From: Psittacicella melopsittaci
Lineage (GTDB): Bacteria > Pseudomonadota > Gammaproteobacteria > Enterobacterales > Psittacicellaceae
Direction: 5' to 3'
DNA length: 37,647 bases
NCBI RefSeq assembly: GCF_003585925.1
Contig: NZ_NRJH01000057.1
Location: 1 to 37,647, forward strand
In this document: piece by piece, positions 19,336-26,999 of the stretch
Position numbering within the stretch: the stretch's first letter is position 1
Layout: every line of letters starts with the position of its first letter
Notes under the pieces: generated by a model
What the model saw: the letters and a program-made list of their open reading frames with translations, nothing else
The model's database searches: none
What the model was told of the DNA's origin: nothing
Program-made: the position numbers and the translations under genes

Positions 19336-20686
19336 AAATATTTTCGGTAATTCGGAAGAGAAAAATAAACAAAAAGAGCAAGCTCAAGCTTTAGAAGAAA
19401 AAGAGCTCCAAGAAACTGAAAATAACCTTGAAGCGACCGATGATCAGCTTAACGCAGATAATGAAGCTCAAGAGCAACAAGATTTAGCAAGAGAAAGTGA
19501 GCAAGACACAGTAAGTGAAACTAATGTTCAGTCTGAACAAGAGTTAGCAAGCGAAAATAATGCTCAGACCGAACAAAACTTAGCAAGCGAAAATAATGCT
19601 CAAACCGAACAAGAGTCAGCAAGCGAAAGCAATGCTCAAACCGAACAAGAATTAGCAAGCGAAAGTAATGTTCAAACCGAACAAGACTTAGCAAGCGAAA
19701 GTAATGCTCAGAGCGAACAAGAATTAGCAAAAGAAACTAATACTGAGGCTGAACCCGCAAAACCTAAAAAAGGATTTTTCTCTCGTTTAGTAGCTGGTTT
19801 ATCAAAAACAGGAGCTAACATTGGTGCTGGTTTATCAGCTCTCTTTGTTGGGAAAAAAATCAATAAAGATCTTTTCCAAGAATTAGAAGAGCACTTACTT
19901 ATTGCCGATGTAGGTATAGATACAACTGATAAAATCATTAAAAACCTAACTGATCATGTTAAATTTACGCAGTTAAATGATGCCGAAGCTCTCTACAGTC
20001 AACTCAAAAAGGAATTAAAAGAGATAGTTGAACCTTGTGCTCAACCTTTAGAAATTAAAGATCATAAACCATTTTTAATTTTAATGATCGGGGTTAATGG
20101 CGTAGGTAAAACTACTACTATTGGTAAACTGACGAAAAAACTACAACAAGAAGGTAAAAGTGTAGTTCTAGCTGCAGCAGATACTTTCCGTGCGGCAGCT
20201 ATTGAGCAGTTACAAGAATGGGGTGACCGTAATAACGTGCCTGTAATTTCGCAAAAACCAGGTTCTGATAGTGCTGCGGTTATTTATGACGCTTTTAATT
20301 CAGCAAAAGCAAAAGGCATAGATGTAGTTATTGCCGACACAGCAGGTCGTTTATCTAACAAAAACCACTTATTAGATGAGTTAAGTAAAATTGTACGTGT
20401 AGTACAAAAATTAGATCCTACAGCTCCACATGAAGTTATGATTACTCTAGACGCCTCAACAGGGCAAAACGCTGTAGGTCAAGTAGAAGCCTTTGATAAG
20501 GCTGTAAATATTACAGGTATTAACTTAACAAAATTAGACGGTACTGCTAAAGGTGGGGTTATCTTTGCAATTTGTGATAAATTCAAAAAACCTATTCGCT
20601 ATATTGGCGTTGGGGAAAAAATTGATGACTTACAACCATTTAATGCCGATGACTTTATTCAGGCCTTATTTAAGGAAAATAAATAG
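19316..20686 (+). CDS. ftsY: Signal recognition particle receptor FtsY
   Basis: GTPase that docks SRP-ribosome complexes at the inner membrane for co-translational insertion. 456 residues. The N-terminal A domain (about 1-150) is acidic and Gln/Glu-rich and contains six 12-residue repeats (73-144). The N domain begins at about residue 153 (GFFSRLVAGLSKTGANIGAGLSALFVGKK), followed by the G domain: GVNGVGKTT, DTFRAAA, DTAGRL, TKLDGTAKGG and the C-terminal GVGEKIDDLQPFNADDFIQALF. Only nine bases separate it from rpoH; ftsE and ftsX, which sit between in E. coli, are absent. Confidence 0.98.
   Translation: MALKWIKNIFGNSEEKNKQKEQAQALEEKELQETENNLEATDDQLNADNEAQEQQDLARESEQDTVSETNVQSEQELASENNAQTEQNLASENNAQTEQESASESNAQTEQELASESNVQTEQDLASESNAQSEQELAKETNTEAEPAKPKKGFFSRLVAGLSKTGANIGAGLSALFVGKKINKDLFQELEEHLLIADVGIDTTDKIIKNLTDHVKFTQLNDAEALYSQLKKELKEIVEPCAQPLEIKDHKPFLILMIGVNGVGKTTTIGKLTKKLQQEGKSVVLAAADTFRAAAIEQLQEWGDRNNVPVISQKPGSDSAAVIYDAFNSAKAKGIDVVIADTAGRLSNKNHLLDELSKIVRVVQKLDPTAPHEVMITLDASTGQNAVGQVEAFDKAVNITGINLTKLDGTAKGGVIFAICDKFKKPIRYIGVGEKIDDLQPFNADDFIQALFKENK
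19532..19747 (+). repeat. Six tandem 36-base repeats inside ftsY
   Basis: In-frame units of 12 codons with consensus TEQELASESNAQ: SEQELASENNAQ, TEQNLASENNAQ, TEQESASESNAQ, TEQELASESNVQ, TEQDLASESNAQ, SEQELAKETNTE. The preceding residues look like a decayed copy. DNA similarity between units is high, pointing to recent slippage or recombination. Confidence 0.9.
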
Positions 20687-20695
20687 TTAACTAGT

Positions 20696-21739
20696 ATGGC
20701 TAAAGAAACAAAAACAAAAACAAAAGACAATATTAATCTTGGTTCATCTGGTACTGTAGATGTAACGGGTGAAGTAAATACAACTAACAACACAATAAAC
20801 GCTTCTTATACAAATACTTCTAGTAATGTTTCTCTAGCTCCTAATGCTACTATTACAACTAACCAAACTAGAGGACAAGAAATTGTTTATTACGTAAGTG
20901 GCGTAAAATGTGTTCTCACTAAAGAGATTGAGGAAGAGTTAATTAAAACAGCTAATGACCTTGAAATTGATATTACAGAGCGTCGTAAAGCCTTTACCAC
21001 TCTTCTTCAAGCTTATACTAAATACATTGAGCATTTAGTATATAAAGACTATAAATACTCAAATGTTTCTGATGATGATTTAAACCAAGCAGCTTTTGAA
21101 GGCTTTGTTGAAGCAGTTAAAAACTACGATCAAGATAAATCTAACGGGGGACGCTTAATTACTTATGCATACCACCATATTAAAAAGAATATCTCCAAGT
21201 TAGTTAACCAACTTGCCTATGCAACTAAAGCTATTACCACCAAAGATGCATCTTTAGCAAAAACTGCCATTCTCAAAATTCGTGCTGAACGTCCTTTAAC
21301 TAATCAGGACTACGAGGATATAGCTAAAACTTTAAATAACAAAACAGCAAGTTATGTTAGAAGCATTGAAGGTGCATTAATTAAAGCTACTCCATTTGAA
21401 ACTGATAGTGGAAATGACGATAATTATACTTACAATCCGTCTACTTTCACTACAGATGAAAATTCAGACTTTTCTAAACAGGTAGAAGAAGATGAAACAT
21501 CTCGCAACCTTAGAGAAGCCTTCTTTAAAGCTTTTGCTAGTGTGCTTGATGAGCGTGAACAATATATAATCAAAGTTCGCGTAGCCGAAGACTTTTTCCC
21601 TGAGGTAAAAGCTAAAGCGACGCTTAATGAAATAGCAAATAAATTTAATATTTCAAATGAACGTGTACGTCAAATTGAAATGAAAGCAAAAGAAAAATTA
21701 GCTGAAGCTTTATCAAGATTTAGACCGACAGAAGAATAA
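20696..21739 (+). CDS. rpoH: Divergent heat-shock sigma factor RpoH
   Basis: Sigma-32-type factor for heat-shock promoters. 347 residues against 284 in E. coli. The first 60 or so residues are a Thr/Asn/Ser-rich extension with no counterpart. Region 2 spans about 97-185 and region 4 about 270-342, the latter well conserved (LDEREQYIIKVRV, TLNEIANKFNISNERVRQIEMKAKEKL). Region 2 is altered: LIQEGNIGLMKAV of E. coli is LNQAAFEGFVEAV here, the NWRIVK stretch is missing, and the RpoH box QRKLFFNLR is replaced by sequence around LAKTAILKI. Gene order after ftsY supports RpoH over other sigma factors. No methionine other than the start occurs until residue 329, so an alternative ATG start is excluded. 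Confidence 0.88.
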   Translation: MAKETKTKTKDNINLGSSGTVDVTGEVNTTNNTINASYTNTSSNVSLAPNATITTNQTRGQEIVYYVSGVKCVLTKEIEEELIKTANDLEIDITERRKAFTTLLQAYTKYIEHLVYKDYKYSNVSDDDLNQAAFEGFVEAVKNYDQDKSNGGRLITYAYHHIKKNISKLVNQLAYATKAITTKDASLAKTAILKIRAERPLTNQDYEDIAKTLNNKTASYVRSIEGALIKATPFETDSGNDDNYTYNPSTFTTDENSDFSKQVEEDETSRNLREAFFKAFASVLDEREQYIIKVRVAEDFFPEVKAKATLNEIANKFNISNERVRQIEMKAKEKLAEALSRFRPTEE

Positions 21740-21782
21740 TTTACTAATTCTTACCATATTATTTGGGTTTAAAAGATTTTTT

Positions 21783-21791
21783 TGCTATAAT
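21783..21791 (+). promoter_or_regulatory. Extended -10 promoter upstream of rpoE
   Basis: TGCTATAAT after a T run, about 197 bases before rpoE. A second TATAAT sits at 21805-21810. Probably the housekeeping promoter of the rpoE unit, with a long leader. Confidence 0.5.
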
Positions 21792-21891
21792 ATTTTATAT
21801 AAGGTATAATTACCTACTGTCTTATTCATTTAATATAACTCCTTAAAATTAAAGTTTTTATATTAAATTTATAATTTTTTTTGTAATTCGT

Positions 21892-21919
21892 GAAACTTTT
21901 AAGAATAATATTTGTCTAA
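21892..21919 (+). promoter_or_regulatory. Sigma-E-type autoregulatory promoter of rpoE
   Basis: GAAACTT (21892-21898), exactly 16 bases, then TCTAA (21915-21919), against the E. coli sigma-E pattern GGAACTT-16-TCTGA/TCAAA. A start near 21925 would give a leader of about 63 bases. Self-activation of rpoE through such a promoter is established in E. coli. Confidence 0.65.
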
Positions 21920-21987
21920 TTTAATAGTTAGAGAGAGTTAAATAAAATTGCTTAATAAGTTTTCTTGCTAAGGATACGAGATTACTC

Positions 21988-22614
21988 ATGTCAGAGCGTA
22001 GCTTAAAGCAGATTGACAATAATGATGAAGATTTACGTCAGCAAGAACTTAAGCTAATTGAACGAATTAAGTCTGGCGATATGAATGCTTTTGGTATTCT
22101 TGTGACGAGATACCAAAATAGATTAATCCAATTTCTCTTAAAAAAATATGGTGATAATGGGCTTGTAGAGGATGTTGCCCAGAATGTTTTTGTATTGGCA
22201 TACAGAAAATTGGATTCATTTCAAGGTAAAAGTAGATTCTACACTTGGTTATGTACCATTGCTATACGCCAAATGTTAAACGCAATAAGCGCCAGAGATC
22301 GACGAGTTAGCTTAACGTTTGAATCTGATATGGGTTATGAGGGATCATATGTTGATCTCCAAGAAGATAAAAGTAATTCCATAGAAGATAATATAATCGC
22401 CGATGAAAATAGAAGAGTTCTACAAGAACTCCTGAATCAAATTCCAGAACATATATTAAGACCTTTCCTAATGCGTATACAGAAAGGTATGAGTTATAAG
22501 GATATAAGTGCTGAGTTAAACTTAACTATTGACTCAGTTAGATCCAGAATCAATCGAGCTCGAATCATGTATAAAGAGCTGATTGAAGAAAATGGTATAC
22601 TTTCAAAGCTTTAA
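21988..22614 (+). CDS. rpoE: ECF sigma factor RpoE (sigma-E)
   Basis: Envelope-stress sigma factor held inactive by RseA. 208 residues (E. coli 191, N-terminus longer here). Sigma-2 domain about 33-107 with AFGILVTRYQNRL, EDVAQNVFVLAYRKLDSFQGKSRFYTWLCTIAIR; sigma-4 domain about 143-200 with the helix-turn-helix MSYKDISAELNLTIDSVRSRINRAR. The preceding TAAGGATACGAG supplies the ribosome binding site. rseA begins seven bases after the stop. Confidence 0.95.
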   Translation: MSERSLKQIDNNDEDLRQQELKLIERIKSGDMNAFGILVTRYQNRLIQFLLKKYGDNGLVEDVAQNVFVLAYRKLDSFQGKSRFYTWLCTIAIRQMLNAISARDRRVSLTFESDMGYEGSYVDLQEDKSNSIEDNIIADENRRVLQELLNQIPEHILRPFLMRIQKGMSYKDISAELNLTIDSVRSRINRARIMYKELIEENGILSKL

Positions 22615-22621
22615 TATTATT

Positions 22622-23470
22622 ATGAGTGCGAATCATCTTATTAATTTAGCAGATGAACTGGCAACAGGTAAGATCACACTAGAAGATTTATTTTATGATC
22701 AACTAGTAGCTGATGTATTAACGCTAAAAGATATGGATCAGGATGTTGAAAAAGATCCAGACTTCTATGTTGATACGCCTGCTGACCTACAAAAATTTGC
22801 AAATTTTGATTTTACCAAAAGCGTAATGTCAGAGATCGCAAATTTAGAAGTTGCTGAAGACGAAGAGTTTTATGAAGTTGAAGATGATATCGACAGTCCT
22901 GTTGCTATCGAACTAGAGGATGTTAAACAAACTCCTTATGCTAACTTAGGTAACAACAACGGCATTGCCTTCTTTAGTGAAAAACATGAAGAACCTAGCA
23001 ATCCTGAGTATCAGCCTAGACCAGCAACTAGTGCAACTTCAGTAAAAACTGAAACTTCAATTTTTAATTTACGAAACATTTTTGGTGCTGCTTTTGCTTT
23101 TATTGCAACATTCGCATGTATTGGTTTATTTAACAAGTTTATTAATAACAATGGATCATTTAGTACTTTAGCTTATTCAGATCCAGCTTTAACTAAAGCA
23201 CTAGATAGCAATAACAGCGGTTTATTGGTTAATAACTTTGCGAATACAAGTGTTGCAAGTAATTATTCTTTCAAAGCGTACGAAGTTAATGATCCGGTAT
23301 TTAAAAACTACCAACCACAATTATTAACTAATGTACAACTTGTAAGTTTACATTTAATTCAACCAACACAAAAAATGGAAGGTCTATTATTATCAGATAA
23401 ACAAACTATTAATTTATCTACTTTCGTAACTAACTACGAAATCCAAAAACGTTTATCGCCAAATAAATAG
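22622..23470 (+). CDS. rseA: Anti-sigma-E factor RseA
   Basis: Inner-membrane anti-sigma factor. The start ATG 22622 is chosen because the longer frame from 22583 runs inside rpoE and the family N-terminus is short. 282 residues (E. coli 216). N-terminal cytoplasmic domain with FDFTKSVMSEIANLE (about 62-76) matching the FDISSRVMAAIEEE helix of E. coli RseA, then an acidic linker (77-145), one membrane helix at about 152-171, and a periplasmic domain of about 110 residues. No clear ribosome binding site, so coupling to rpoE is likely. Divergent in sequence; position next to rpoE is the strongest support. Confidence 0.88.
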   Translation: MSANHLINLADELATGKITLEDLFYDQLVADVLTLKDMDQDVEKDPDFYVDTPADLQKFANFDFTKSVMSEIANLEVAEDEEFYEVEDDIDSPVAIELEDVKQTPYANLGNNNGIAFFSEKHEEPSNPEYQPRPATSATSVKTETSIFNLRNIFGAAFAFIATFACIGLFNKFINNNGSFSTLAYSDPALTKALDSNNSGLLVNNFANTSVASNYSFKAYEVNDPVFKNYQPQLLTNVQLVSLHLIQPTQKMEGLLLSDKQTINLSTFVTNYEIQKRLSPNK

Positions 23471-23477
23471 AACTAAC

Positions 23478-23519
23478 AAAAAAGCGACATAGACAAAATG
23501 TTCTATGTCGCTTTTTTTT
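23478..23519 (+). terminator. Strong terminator between rseA and rseB
   Basis: Stem AGCGACATAGA (23483-23493) with TCTATGTCGCT (23502-23512), extended by A/T pairs from 23478 to 23517, loop of eight and eight T residues. It splits the rpoE regulatory module into two transcripts. Confidence 0.93.
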
Positions 23520-23527
23520 GCTATAAT
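23519..23527 (+). promoter_or_regulatory. Extended -10 promoter of rseB-rseC
   Basis: TGCTATAAT begins at the last T of the rseA terminator. Start near 23534, leader of about 23 bases to ATG 23557. Confidence 0.55.
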
Positions 23528-23556
23528 AACTATTAAAAAACAAATCGTTGAATTGA

Positions 23557-24645
23557 ATGAATATGAAAAAGGTTCTTGCATATGTTGCCGTATCTCTTTT
23601 AGGCTTTTCTTCAATAGCACAAGCGGCAACAGATAAAAAAGATAATATTACCCCATCTCAAAGTGCAATTAAAGATTTAATTGAAATGAGTAAGCAAATT
23701 AAATCTTTAAACTACACTCTATATTTTGGTGTTTACAATACCACAGGTTATACAGCATATAGATTCAACAATTATTTTGTTAATGATATTCGTTATGCTG
23801 AACTTTCTAACCTTGATGGTCCAGTTTATAACGTTTATTTAAAAGGAGATCTTATTGGTAACTCCTCTTATGCCCTAAAAGGTACAACTTTTAATGTTTT
23901 ACCTAATGTTTTTAATGCCAACTTTTCGAAGCTTTCGCAAAACTATCTTATGGCAAAAACAGGGCAAGCTCGTGTTGCTGATAAAGAAGCAGTAGTATAC
24001 GATATTACTAATAAGTATTCTAACCTATACTCTTATCGTTTAGCTATAGATACAACCACAAAACTGCCTTTAAAAGTAGATCTTCTCTATCGTGATTTAG
24101 TATCTAATTCATATACAATTCTAAATTCATTTTCGACTATTTATTTAGAGTTAGGCATGGATCAACAATCCTTAGCTAAAATTCAAAATGCCGTAATTAA
24201 TACTAACTCTATTTTTGGTAGTTCAGTTGATCAAAATCTAAAAAATAAATTTGAGCAAATAGTTAACATTCCTTTCTTACCACCTGGTTTTACTTTAAAG
24301 TCTAACAATGAAGTATCTATGGTAGGCAATAGTTTAATTGCTAATGAAAGTACAAGCAATAGCAATGACAAGCAATTAATGTTAGCCCAAACCTATAGTG
24401 ACGGCTTATTTAGCTTTACTATTTACGTTAGCGAAAATGAGGTTAATACTAACGACCATTATTACTGGCAACAAGGGGAAACCACCCTATATGCCGAAGA
24501 TTACGCTAAACGTAAACTAATTATTGTCGGACAAATTCCATTATCTTTAGCTAAGGGAATTATTAACTCCGTAACGGTAAAAAATAGCCAAGGAAACTAT
24601 TCTCACCCTACAGGTTTTGGTCAACAGTTAAATACCCAACAATAA
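23557..24645 (+). CDS. rseB: Sigma-E regulatory protein RseB (MucB)
   Basis: Periplasmic protein that shields RseA from DegS and senses LPS and lipid signals. 362 residues (E. coli 318). Signal peptide about 1-23 (IAQAATDKK). The large N-terminal LolA-like domain runs to about 215 (YRLAIDTTTKLPLKVDLLY is a typical strand pair), and the smaller C-terminal domain has IPFLPPGFTLKSNNEV and FSFTIYVSENEV. Two ATGs (23557, 23563) could start it. rseC follows with a one-base gap. Confidence 0.92.
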   Translation: MNMKKVLAYVAVSLLGFSSIAQAATDKKDNITPSQSAIKDLIEMSKQIKSLNYTLYFGVYNTTGYTAYRFNNYFVNDIRYAELSNLDGPVYNVYLKGDLIGNSSYALKGTTFNVLPNVFNANFSKLSQNYLMAKTGQARVADKEAVVYDITNKYSNLYSYRLAIDTTTKLPLKVDLLYRDLVSNSYTILNSFSTIYLELGMDQQSLAKIQNAVINTNSIFGSSVDQNLKNKFEQIVNIPFLPPGFTLKSNNEVSMVGNSLIANESTSNSNDKQLMLAQTYSDGLFSFTIYVSENEVNTNDHYYWQQGETTLYAEDYAKRKLIIVGQIPLSLAKGIINSVTVKNSQGNYSHPTGFGQQLNTQQ

Positions 24646-24646
24646 T

Positions 24647-25177
24647 ATGAATGAAATCTATCGCAATGCCCAAGTAGAAAGCATTGAGATTAAAGACAAT
24701 ACAGCTTTTATTAAAGCTCGTATGCTCACTAATAAGGAATTTTGTTCAGCTTGTGCCCGTGGTGAAGGTTGTGGAGCTATCTTCTTCAACCAATTAACCT
24801 CTTTAGGACGCAATAAAAACCTAGTTGAGCTTAGTGCCCAAGCAGCTCAAATCAAACACGAACAACTTGCGGTTGGTGATGTAATCAAAATCGAAACTTC
24901 ACGGGCTAGTTTTTGGTTAGGTATAACCATTTTCTATCTCGTACCGCTTATTGTTGCGGTGCTTATACCAAGTTTTTTCCTTTACCTTTTTCAAGTTAGT
25001 GATTTAATCTCGGCTCTGGTTATTTTAATTAGCTTAATTGCCTATTATCTGGTAGCAAGTTCAATATTTAAAAGCTATCAGGCTAAAGTAAAATACGCAG
25101 GTCTTGATTATTCTCTTAATAACCAACCTGCACCAGTTAATTTAGATAACTTTACGGGTAAATTCAATCAATTATAG
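24647..25177 (+). CDS. rseC: SoxR-reducing/sigma-E regulatory membrane protein RseC
   Basis: Inner-membrane protein of the RseC/MucC family, reported to modulate sigma-E and SoxR reduction in other bacteria. 176 residues. N-terminal cytoplasmic domain with the cysteine motif CSACARGEGCG (about 34-44), which may bind an Fe-S cluster, then two membrane helices (about 88-112 and 116-136) and a short tail. One base after the rseB stop. Confidence 0.93.
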   Translation: MNEIYRNAQVESIEIKDNTAFIKARMLTNKEFCSACARGEGCGAIFFNQLTSLGRNKNLVELSAQAAQIKHEQLAVGDVIKIETSRASFWLGITIFYLVPLIVAVLIPSFFLYLFQVSDLISALVILISLIAYYLVASSIFKSYQAKVKYAGLDYSLNNQPAPVNLDNFTGKFNQL

Positions 25178-25213
25178 AAAAAAAGTCCTCTGAATCATCA
25201 GAGGACTTTTTTT
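25178..25213. terminator. Convergent terminator, rseC and mutM
   Basis: Sixteen-base-pair stem, 25178-25193 with 25198-25213, core GTCCTCTGA/TCAGAGGAC, four-base loop, A and T tracts on either side. The mutM stop codon (25198-25200) is inside the stem, so the last codons of mutM are part of the terminator. Confidence 0.93.
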
Positions 25214-26076
25214 GCATTTTGTAATAGTTGAGCAAATTTTTCTTTACCTTGCCCTACAGCAGGTTGCTTTTTTGGTAAAACAAAAGAACTGCGTCCGCCT
25301 AATTCTATGCGAACAAAATAGTCATCAAATTCTTGATTATATTCTCCTTCTTTACCATAGCATTTTAAGCTTTGGGCAAAGTAGCCAGGTTTACCGTCAG
25401 GTTGCTCAAAATCCTTTAAGGTAGTCCCACCTACAGCTATTGAAGCTTGTAAAGTCTTTTTAATACAAGCAACAAGCTCTTCAAATTGATTTAATTTTAA
25501 ATCACAAATAAAAGTACAAGGGTTAATATTACACTCATAGAGAGACTCATTAGCGTAGATATTTCCCACTCCTACTACTACTGCATTATCCATTAAAACT
25601 AGTTTAATTGGACGCTTGGTTTTCTTTGCGACAAACTTAGCAAGATAAGCTGCATTAAACTCATCACTTAAAGCATCTGGACCATTTTTAGCAAATAGTT
25701 CATGCTCAGCAAATTGGTCTTGCGGAATAAAGGTTACTCCACCAAAGCGACGATGATCATTGTATCTTAATTCTGTGCCATTGCTAAACTGAATTTGCAC
25801 ATGATCATGCTTAAGTAAAGGTATGTCTTGCTTTACAACTTTTAAGTTACCTGACATGCCTAAATGAATTACTATATAGCCCTTGGCATTTTTTAAGCAA
25901 ATATATTTAGCACGACGAAACACATCTTCAACTGTTGTTCCTACTTGATCTAAAAGATCTTGACCGGGTACAAGTCGGCACTTAGAGTTATTAATTTTTA
26001 TTTGAGAAATCTTTTGTGATAAAACTAAAGGCTTAATACCTCGTACCGTAGTTTCTACTTCTGGTAATTCAGGCAT
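25198..26076 (-). CDS. mutM: Formamidopyrimidine-DNA glycosylase MutM, zincless
   Basis: Bifunctional glycosylase/AP lyase that removes 8-oxoguanine and Fapy lesions. 292 residues (E. coli 269). P2-E3 of MPELPEVET, K57, HLGMSG (M74), DHRRFGG (R109) and GVGNIYANE are intact. The C-terminal finger (about 239-270) reads CYGKEGEYNQEFDDYF then GGRSSFVLP and lacks all four zinc-binding cysteines, yet keeps the loop arginine (R262). This is the zincless arrangement known from NEIL1 and some Fpg enzymes. engB ends eight bases upstream. Confidence 0.95.
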   Translation of the reverse strand: MPELPEVETTVRGIKPLVLSQKISQIKINNSKCRLVPGQDLLDQVGTTVEDVFRRAKYICLKNAKGYIVIHLGMSGNLKVVKQDIPLLKHDHVQIQFSNGTELRYNDHRRFGGVTFIPQDQFAEHELFAKNGPDALSDEFNAAYLAKFVAKKTKRPIKLVLMDNAVVVGVGNIYANESLYECNINPCTFICDLKLNQFEELVACIKKTLQASIAVGGTTLKDFEQPDGKPGYFAQSLKCYGKEGEYNQEFDDYFVRIELGGRSSFVLPKKQPAVGQGKEKFAQLLQNAKKVL

Positions 26077-26084
26077 AGTTAATC

Positions 26085-26960
26085 CTATTTTTTCTTATAG
26101 CGTTTACTTTTATTTTGTAGTTTTTTAGGATCAACAAAAGGCTTAGATGTTCCTAAACGTCGAGCTGTAGGACTATATCTTTGTTTATTTGTTTTTCCTT
26201 TGGTTTCTTTAGAAGCTAAAGCATTACTTAAAAAGCCATTATCTTCTTCTTGCTCTGCTTGCGTTTCGATTACCAGACTATTTTTATCTGGTGGAGTTAA
26301 ATCGGTAATCCCCATTTGCTCATATTTACTTGTCACAGGAGCAAACCAAGTATCAAGTACTTGAGCTAGTTTGTCTATGCCGCGTTTTTTCACCGCAGAC
26401 ACTGGAATTACTTGAATAGGTTCTGGATCTGGGTTTTCTTCACTAGCAACCGTAAAGGCTACTAGGGCTTCGTTTACTAAACGAATTTGCTTCATTAACT
26501 CTTGTTGCGTAAGTTTATCTGTTTTAGTTAACACAACTACCACAGGCACACCAAACTCAACACACCATTGCAGCATTTGTTGATCTAAAGGTTTTAAAGG
26601 ATGACGCGAATCCATTAATAGCACTATTCCAGCTAAGTATTCACGTTTTTCTAAGTAAGTACCTAAAGATTTTTGCCATTCAATTTTTAGCTTTTCAGGA
26701 ACTGCAGCATAGCCATAACCAGGTAAGTCTACAAGGTTTACATAAGGAGCAACAGCAAAGAGATTTATTAATTGCGTTCTTCCTGGCGTACTTGAGGTTT
26801 TAGCTAGGTTTTTTTGATTACAAAGGGCATTAAGCAATGAGGACTTGCCCGCATTAGAGACACCTACAAAAGCTACCTCTAGACCATTGTCTACAGGTAA
26901 TTTGGCAATCGAAGGCGAACTCATAATAAACTTGGTGCGTTGATAATTTAATTTAAGCAT
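26085..26960 (-). CDS. engB: Ribosome biogenesis GTP-binding protein EngB (YihA/YsxC)
   Basis: GTPase for large-subunit assembly. 291 residues, about 80 longer than E. coli YihA (210). G1 GVSNAGKSS (33-41), G3 DLPGYGYA, G4 TKTD and G5 SA are intact, and [15 protein letters not shown] matches the family start, fixing ATG 26960. From about residue 217 a Glu-rich then Lys/Arg-rich extension ends in KSKRYKKK. No promoter or Shine-Dalgarno fits between the lptD terminator and the start codon. Confidence 0.97.
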   Translation of the reverse strand: MLKLNYQRTKFIMSSPSIAKLPVDNGLEVAFVGVSNAGKSSLLNALCNQKNLAKTSSTPGRTQLINLFAVAPYVNLVDLPGYGYAAVPEKLKIEWQKSLGTYLEKREYLAGIVLLMDSRHPLKPLDQQMLQWCVEFGVPVVVVLTKTDKLTQQELMKQIRLVNEALVAFTVASEENPDPEPIQVIPVSAVKKRGIDKLAQVLDTWFAPVTSKYEQMGITDLTPPDKNSLVIETQAEQEEDNGFLSNALASKETKGKTNKQRYSPTARRLGTSKPFVDPKKLQNKSKRYKKK

Positions 26961-26966
26961 AAATTT

Positions 26967-26993
26967 AAAAAAATGGCTACAAAAGTAGCCATT
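26967..26993 (-). terminator. Terminator of lptD
   Basis: On the minus strand AATGGCTAC (26993-26985) pairs with GTAGCCATT (26980-26972) around a TTTT loop, followed by seven T residues. It ends about seven bases before the engB ATG. Confidence 0.88.
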
Positions 26994-26999
26994 ATACTA

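Noticed and set aside
19521..19730. Minus-strand repetitive frame opposite the ftsY repeats, and the idea of a CRISPR array
   Set aside because: Repeats are contiguous, in frame and without unique spacers; they encode the FtsY A domain.
22583..22621. RseA start inside rpoE adding 13 residues
   Set aside because: The upstream frame lies in the rpoE coding end; ATG 22622, seven bases after the rpoE stop, is the natural coupled start.
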